Shown here piece by piece: positions 40,393 to 45,729 of a stretch of 45,729 nucleotides of DNA (its first letter is position 1; every line of letters begins with the position of its first letter). Source of the DNA: Pseudomonadota bacterium (GTDB lineage Bacteria; Desulfobacterota; Syntrophia; Syntrophales; UBA8958); NCBI GenBank assembly GCA_030057915.1, contig JASGUC010000017.1, positions 1 through 45,729 on the forward strand, read 5' to 3'. Both the position numbers and the translations under genes were made by a program. The notes below the pieces were generated by a model, which worked only from the letters and a program-made list of their open reading frames with translations, had not been told where the DNA came from and did no database searches.

Positions 40393-41436
40393 ATGAGGTT
40401 CGGACGATTTGCGGGTCTTTTTCTGTTGGGCGCCGTTTTTCTTTTCTGTTCCTGTTCGGCCCCTAAAATCAAAACGACGGCGCTGGCGCCGGCCAAGTAT
40501 CACGACGCGGCGAAACTGAAGAAGATCGCCTTCCTGCCTTTCGACGGCCCCGGGGGGAAGGAATTCGCCATGGAGCTGGAAGGGGCCCTGGGAAGCATTC
40601 AGGTAGGGGGAAGTCCCTTCTTCACCCTGGTGGAAAGGCAGAAAATCGACCAAACCATCCAGGAGCAGAGGTTTTCGCACAGCGGACTGGTGGCGGTGGA
40701 GGACGCGGTGCGTCTGGGAAAGGTCCTGGGCGCCCGGGGAATCGTCACCGGCGCCGTTACGACTTCGGCGGTCAACGATCAGCACTACCGGGAAGCGCGA
40801 CAGACCTGCGTCCAAAGGGAAAGAAGGGTGGACAAGGATGGGAAGGTTCGGGAAGGCGCCTGTATCCGCTGGAGCGACTATTATGTAGGCTGCACCTACC
40901 GCGAAGCCGTCTTCTCCGTCAGCCCGAAGTTCATCGACGTGGAAACGGGTCGAGTCGTCTATGCCTCCACCCTGTCGGACAAACAGTCTTCCCAGAAATG
41001 CGAAGACAGGAGCACCCCCTTGGCCACCCGGGAGACGCTCCTCGCGGCGGTCAAAAACCGCGTCATCAATGGAATCAAGAAGGACATCGCCCCGCATTAC
41101 GTTACGATGGAGATCCAACTGATGGACGATGCGGAGGGCATGAACAAGGAAGCAAGGGAATTATTCAAATCCGGTCTGGAATTTGCGGAAAACAACCGTC
41201 TGGATCGGGCCTGCGAACTCTGGAACCGGGCGATGCCCCTGGCCGGTCAATCGCCGGCGCTGCTTTATAATGTCGCCTTCTGCCTGGAGATACAGGGGGA
41301 CCTGGATCGATCCCTCGCCATGTACCGACAGGCGGACCGGCTTACAACCAAACCCGACAACCTGATCACCGCCGCCATGACGCGGCTGACCGAAAAAATC
41401 GACGCCAGAGACAGATTGAAGGATCAGGTAAGGTAA
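40393..41436 (+). CDS. CsgG-like lipoprotein with TPR-type C-terminus
   Basis: A 347-residue secreted lipoprotein. Residues 1-21 form a signal peptide with Cys21 as the likely lipidated residue (FLFCSC). Residues 45-250 resemble the CsgG/curli-assembly type domain (IAFLPFDGPGG, ERQKIDQTIQEQ, LGARGIVTGAV, FIDVETGRVVYAS). The last 90 residues contain two TPR-like helix pairs (ARELFKSGLEFAENNRLDRA, YNVAFCLEIQGDLDRSLAMY). No curli genes are nearby, so a general outer-membrane or envelope role is more likely. GAGGAGG precedes the ATG. Confidence 0.75.
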   Translation: MRFGRFAGLFLLGAVFLFCSCSAPKIKTTALAPAKYHDAAKLKKIAFLPFDGPGGKEFAMELEGALGSIQVGGSPFFTLVERQKIDQTIQEQRFSHSGLVAVEDAVRLGKVLGARGIVTGAVTTSAVNDQHYREARQTCVQRERRVDKDGKVREGACIRWSDYYVGCTYREAVFSVSPKFIDVETGRVVYASTLSDKQSSQKCEDRSTPLATRETLLAAVKNRVINGIKKDIAPHYVTMEIQLMDDAEGMNKEARELFKSGLEFAENNRLDRACELWNRAMPLAGQSPALLYNVAFCLEIQGDLDRSLAMYRQADRLTTKPDNLITAAMTRLTEKIDARDRLKDQVR

Positions 41437-41455
41437 CGAGACAGAAGAGATAGGA

Positions 41456-41513
41456 CCCGCCCCGGATCGCCCCTCCGGCCATGCCGCCTGCCTACGGGGT
41501 GATCCGGGGCGGG
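41456..41513 (+). terminator. Inverted repeat after the lipoprotein gene
   Basis: A perfect 13-bp inverted repeat, CCCGCCCCGGATC (41456-41468) with GATCCGGGGCGGG (41501-41513), starts 20 bases after the stop. No U-run follows directly. The gap 41437-41832 is very G+C-rich, with a T-run at about 41669, then turns A+T-rich at the formate dehydrogenase promoter. Confidence 0.4.
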
Positions 41514-41768
41514 GGGGGGCGGGGGGTCGCCGCCCGGGTTCGCGCCCGCGACACCGGCGGCAACGCCCGACGGGCCGAGCCCTCCGCCCTCGCAGCCGGC
41601 GCGCCCGGTTGCTCGACGGCGCCCCCCTCGGCCGCAGCCGTCGCACCTCAGAGCCTCCCTCCCCCCTTTTTTAGCTTATGTTATATTTACCACAACACAT
41701 CAAATTGTTTGAGGTTCCGGCGGATTTCCCCTTGACGACCCGGGAAAAAAGGAGTAGATATGCCGCGC

Positions 41769-41796
41769 TTGACATAGATCAATTTTGACATAAGAT
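41769..41796 (+). promoter_or_regulatory. Formate dehydrogenase promoter with FNR/CRP-like box
   Basis: TTGACA (41769-41774), 16-base spacer, TAAGAT (41791-41796). TTGACATAGATCAA (41769-41782) overlaps the -35 and differs by one base from the TTGAT-N4-ATCAA consensus of FNR-type regulators. A second TTGACA starts at 41785. AAGGAGG lies before the fdh ATG. Confidence 0.55.
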
Positions 41797-41832
41797 TGAT
41801 TGGCTTTAATTTAAAGGAACAAGGAGGCTTCT

Positions 41833-44800
41833 ATGGAGATTACCAGAAGGGGTTTCTTGAAGGTGTCCGGAGCGGTGGGATCGGGGATTGCCCTTTCCGG
41901 CCTGGGCATCGACTTACGCCCCGTGCATGCGTATGCGGACAAGCTCAACAAGATGAACCGCGTCAAGGCATCCAAGCAGGTGTTCACGGTCTGTTGCTAC
42001 TGTTCCGTGGGCTGCGGTCTGCTTTGCAGCGTGGACAAGATGACGGGCAAGATCTTCAACATCGAGGGCGACGCCGATCATCCCATCAACGAGGGATCGC
42101 TCTGCGCCAAGGGGGCGGGCTTCTTCGATCTCACGGAGGCCAACAAGCACCGCCTCCGCAAGGTCCTCTACCGGGCCCCCATGAGCGACAAGTGGGAGGA
42201 GAAGGACTGGTCCTTCGCGCTCGAGCGCATTGCCCGTCTGATCAAGGACACCCGGGATGCGGAGTTCGTGACGAAAAACGCCAAGGGCGAACTCGTGAAC
42301 CGTTGCGAGAACATCGGGCACCTGGGCAGCTCCAACGTGGACAACGAGGAATGCTGGCTCATGAGCGTCAAGTGTCGCGCCCTGGGCATGGTTTACATCG
42401 ATCATCAGGCCAGGGTCTGACACAGCCCGTCGGTAGCGGCTCTGGGAGAGTCGTTCGGACGCGGTTCCATGACGAATCACTATATCGATTTGAAGAACAG
42501 CGACGTCATCCTCATCATGGGGAGCAACGCCGCGGAGCATCACCCCATCGCCTTCAAGTGGATCTTGCGGGCCAAGGAAAAGGGGGCCAAGCTTATCCAT
42601 GTGGATCCCCGCTATACGAGAACCTCGGCGCGGTGCGACTATCACGTGCCGCTGCGTTCCGGGACGGATATCGCCTTCCTCGGCGGGATGATCAACTACA
42701 TCATGCAGAACGACCGCTGGTTCAAGGACTATGTGGTCAACTACACCAACGCTTCCTTCATCGTCTCCCCCGATTTCAAGTTCGAGGACGGCCTTTTCTC
42801 CGGCTACGATGCCCAGAAGCGCAAATACAACAAGGACACCTGGGTGATCGAGAAGGACGCCAGGGGAATCCCCAAGCGGGACATGTCCCTCAACGATCCC
42901 CGCTGCGTCTTTCAGATGCTGAAGACCCATTTCTCCCGCTATACCCTGGACAAGGTCTCCAGCATCACCGGCGTCTCCAAGGAGAATCTCACCCGGGTTT
43001 ACGAAGAATACTCTGCCACGGGCGTGCCGGACAAGGCGGGCACGGAATGTTACGCCCTGGGTTGGACCCATCATACGATAGGCAGCCAGATCATCCGAAC
43101 CATGTCCATCATCCAGCTCCTGCTGGGGAACATGGGGATCTGCGGCGGCGGCGTCAACGCCCTCCGCGGCGAGCCCAACGTCCAGGGTTCGACGGACCAT
43201 GCGATTCTCTACAATATCCTGCCGGGTTACCTGAAGATGCCCGCTGCCTCCCTGGACACCATCGACAAATATCTGGAAAAGAGCACCCCGGTCTCCAAGG
43301 ACCCCCAGTCAGCGAACTACTATCAGAACTATCCCAAGTTTTTCGTCAGCTTCCTCAAAGCCATGTTCGACGACAAGGCGACGAAGGAAAACGGCTTCGG
43401 CTACTCCTGGCTCCCCAAGCTTGACGACGGCGCCCATTATTCCCTCATGCACCTCTTCGACAAGATGTTAGCCGGAAAGGTCAAGGGGCTCTTTGCCGTG
43501 GGGACGGATCCGGCGGTAAGCTCCCCGAATACGGCCAAGGTCCGCAAGGCCCTGGAAAAGCTGGACTGGCTCGTGGGCGAAAACATCTTCGACAATGAGA
43601 CATATCAGTTCTGGAGAGGCCCCGGGGTGGATCCCAAGAAGGTCAAGACGGAGGTTTTCCTCCTGCCCGCTTCCGCATCCATGGAAAAGGAGGGAAGTCA
43701 GAGCAACTCCGGCCGCTGGGTCCAGTGGAAATACAAGGCCGCCGAGGCACCCGACGACGCCATCCCCGTTGGGGAGATCACCATCAAGATCATGGCGGCG
43801 GTGAAGGAATTGTATAAGAAGGAACCTGGGGCCTTTCCCGAGCCGATCCTCAACCTCAAATGGGACTATACGGACATCAAGGGCCGCTACGACGCCTTGA
43901 AGGTATCCAAGCAGATCAACGGCTACTTCCTCAAGGACACGGTTATCGAGGACAAGGCCGCCGGCACAAAGACTGAATTCAAGAAGGGCCAACTCGTCCC
44001 CACCTTCGGGATGTTGCAGGTGGACGGGGCGACCTCCAGCGGCAACTGGGTCATGGCAGGGAGCTTCACCGCCACCGGCGAGAACAAGATGGCCAAGCGG
44101 GGCAAGGACGATCCCACGGGACTCGGCCTCTACCCCAACTGGTCCTACGCCTGGCCTGTCAATCGGCGGATCATCTACAACCGGGCCTCCTGCGACATCA
44201 ACGGCAAGCCCTACAACCCCAAGCGCAAACTCCTGGAGTGGGTGGGCGACAAATGGGTGGGCGATGTCCCCGACGGACCCTGGCCGCCCATGGCGGACAG
44301 GGAGAAGGGGAAATACCCCTTCATCATGAAGCAGGACGGCCTAGGGGCCCTCTTCGGCCCCGGCATGGCCGAGGGACCCTTCCCGGAGCACTACGAACCC
44401 CTGGAAGGACCCTTGACGAAGAATCCTCTGTCCGGTCAACTGATCAACCCGGCCATTCAGATCTTCAGCGGCGAAATGGACAAGACGGCCAATGCGAGCG
44501 ACAAATTCCCCTATGTCTGCACCACCTACTCGTGCACCGAGCACTGGTGCTCCGGGGCCCTGACCCGGTGGCAGGCCTGGCTCCTCGAGGCCATGCCGGA
44601 ACTCTATGTGGAGATCGGCGACATCCTCGCCCGGGATCTGGGGATTCGAAACGGCGAGCGGGTGAGGGTTTCCTCCATCCGGGGCGCCGTGGAGTGCGTG
44701 GCCATGGTTACCAAGCGCTTCAAACCTTTTCAGGTGGAGGGCAAGACGGTCCATCAGGTGGGCCTCCCCTTCAACTACGGGTGGCTCTATCCCAAGGACG

Positions 44801-44898
44801 GCGGCGACAGCACCAACTTCCTCACCCCAACGGTGGGCGACGCCAACACCTTCTGCCCCGAGTACAAGGCGTTCATGGTCAACGTGAAAAAGATATAG
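41833..44898 (+). CDS. fdhA: Formate dehydrogenase alpha subunit, selenocysteine-containing, Tat-exported
   Basis: One 1021-residue gene that appears as two frames, because the in-frame TGA at 42418-42420 encodes selenocysteine (residue 196) in the context HQARV-U-HSPSVAALGESFGRG. This is the exact position of Sec in FdnG/FdhA enzymes. The Tat signal TRRGFLKVSG (R5, R6) sends it to the periplasm. Cys 54-65 (CCYCSVGCGLLC) bind a 4Fe-4S cluster; the remainder binds the molybdenum or tungsten bis-MGD cofactor (MGSNAAEHHPIAFKW, YALGWTHHT). It oxidises formate or reduces CO2. It is followed by the beta subunit 11 bases later. Confidence 0.95.
42418..42460 (+). promoter_or_regulatory. Sec UGA and putative SECIS region
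   Basis: Bacterial SECIS elements start directly after the UGA. Here CAGCC (42422-42426) can pair with GGCTCTG around 42438, with a bulged base and a loop containing GTCGGTAG. I have not folded it, so the exact stem is uncertain. Confidence 0.55.
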
Positions 44899-44909
44899 GA
44901 GCATAGACG

Positions 44910-45701
44910 ATGAAAACTGAATACATAAAGCTCATTGACACGACGAAATGCACCGCCTGCCGGGGCTGCCAGGTAGCCTGCAAGCAGTGGAACGAGATGC
45001 CGGGGCTGAGAACGAAAAACTGGGGCAGTTACCAGAATCCCCCGGATTTGCAGTGGAACACCTGGACCCTGATCCGCTTCCAGGAATACACCGACGAAAA
45101 AGGGGGCTTCAAGTGGCTGTTCCGGAAGGACGGCTGCATGCACTGCACCGACGCGGCCTGCGTCAAGGTCTGCCCCAGCGGGGCCCTCCACTACGCCGAA
45201 TACGGGACCGTGGGCCTGAATCCCTCCCTGTGCATCGGCTGCAAGGAGTGCATCTCGGCCTGTCCCTTCGACATTCCCCGGTACAATCGGGAGACGGACC
45301 GGATCTACAAGTGCGACCTCTGCTATGACCGTTTAAGGAACGACGAATCGCCGGCCTGCGTCAAGTCCTGCCCCACGGGCGCCCTGACCTTCGGCCGCAA
45401 GGACGACATGATCAAGAAGGCCTATGCCCGGGTGAAGGAGTTGGGAGGCAACGCCAATGTCTATGGCGACAAGTTCGTCGGCGGGACCCATGTTCTGTAT
45501 GTCCTGGAGGAGAACCCGAAGGTTTATGAAAAGCTGCCCCGGAATCCCAGCGTGCCGCTTACGGTGACGATCTGGAAGGACCTTTTGAAGCCTATGAGTT
45601 TGCTGGCGGCGGGCGGCGTCATAGGCGGATCGTTCCTCCACTACATTCTTCATGGGCCGAAGCTGCCCGACGAGCCGGGACAGGAAAAGGGAGGTGAATG
45701 A
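44910..45701 (+). CDS. fdhB: Formate dehydrogenase beta subunit (four-cluster ferredoxin)
   Basis: A 263-residue iron-sulfur subunit. Four 4Fe-4S motifs are visible: CTACRGCQVACKQWNEMP, CMHCTDAACVKVCPSGA, CIGCKECISACPFDIP and CDLCYDR with CVKSCPTGA. A C-terminal hydrophobic helix (LLAAGGVIGGSFLHYIL) anchors it in the membrane next to the quinone-reactive subunit. It transfers electrons from FdhA. Confidence 0.94.
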   Translation: MKTEYIKLIDTTKCTACRGCQVACKQWNEMPGLRTKNWGSYQNPPDLQWNTWTLIRFQEYTDEKGGFKWLFRKDGCMHCTDAACVKVCPSGALHYAEYGTVGLNPSLCIGCKECISACPFDIPRYNRETDRIYKCDLCYDRLRNDESPACVKSCPTGALTFGRKDDMIKKAYARVKELGGNANVYGDKFVGGTHVLYVLEENPKVYEKLPRNPSVPLTVTIWKDLLKPMSLLAAGGVIGGSFLHYILHGPKLPDEPGQEKGGE

Positions 45702-45704
45702 GCG

Positions 45705-45729
45705 ATGAGAAAGGGATTGATACAGGCGA
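45705..45729 (+). CDS. Start of the next fdh operon gene (truncated by the window)
   Basis: ATG 45705 follows GGGAGGTGAATGAGCG and reads MRKGLIQA before the window ends. By position it is probably the cytochrome b (gamma) subunit or another fdh gene. Eight codons are not enough to decide. Confidence 0.5.

Noticed and set aside
41481..41735. 84-residue frame before the formate dehydrogenase gene
   Set aside because: Low-complexity G+C-rich sequence without ribosome-binding site or motifs.
41752..41775. Five-codon leader peptide (MPRLT) before fdhA
   Set aside because: It has a ribosome-binding site-like AAGGAG but overlaps the likely promoter, so it would not be transcribed from it.
41833..42420. 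Separate 195-residue truncated formate dehydrogenase gene
   Set aside because: The TGA is at the conserved Sec position and the frame continues with family sequence, so it is one gene.

Overview
The window looks like a chromosomal stretch of an anaerobic, G+C-rich member of the Deltaproteobacteria (Desulfobacterota), plausibly near Syntrophales or sulfate-reducing relatives. The grounds are a selenocysteine formate dehydrogenase, a four-subunit 2-oxoacid:ferredoxin oxidoreductase, an ADP-forming acyl-CoA synthetase subunit, a two-subunit class I fumarase and an A-type flavodiiron protein. No 16S gene is present, so the taxonomy is inference.

Layout. 1-11.5 kb is an accessory region: a DUF488 gene, a flavodiiron protein, a methyltransferase/ADP-ribosylglycohydrolase pair, a sulfate-type ABC transporter, a broken IS91-type transposase, a hicAB toxin-antitoxin pair, a candidate structured RNA, and a stretch (10.6-11.4 kb) that re-uses pieces of DNA found earlier in the window. 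tRNA-Asn(GTT) at 11546-11621 marks its edge. 11.7-17.5 kb is a minus-strand operon, porC-porD-porA-porB followed by two iron-sulfur/flavin subunits likely to move electrons between ferredoxin and NAD(P)H. A divergent acyl-CoA synthetase gene follows. 18.3-23.3 kb is a minus-strand run, dnaX-ybaB-recR-fumarase alpha-fumarase beta-SGNH hydrolase, headed by the SRP RNA gene. 23.5-29.1 kb holds a GGDEF remnant, uppP, fdhE, nth, gap-tpiA-secG and tRNA-Leu(GAG). 30-34 kb holds a thioesterase, sixA, a SagB/nitroreductase-type protein, a SRAP (YedK/HMCES) protein and a Y-family polymerase whose promoter carries a perfect LexA-type palindrome. 34.7-41.4 kb has small unknown proteins, an amidohydrolase, a large EF-hand membrane protein and a CsgG-like lipoprotein. 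41.8-45.7 kb starts a formate dehydrogenase operon; its alpha subunit appears as two reading frames only because UGA encodes selenocysteine.

The strongest unexplained structure is a dispersed family of small non-coding elements with GAGACCTTTGAAAA-type terminal inverted repeats. At least ten copies lie in the intergenic spaces from 23.8 to 40.4 kb. Five have perfect 5-6 bp target-site duplications, so they are MITE-like mobile elements. A second, unrelated 106-bp element (40017-40122) has 18-bp inverted ends and an 8-bp target duplication. Other leads are two GAAC-N4-GTTC operators placed inside promoter spacers, a multi-stem RNA beside hicAB, and a strongly expressed-looking cluster of tiny ORFs at 36.3-37.1 kb.
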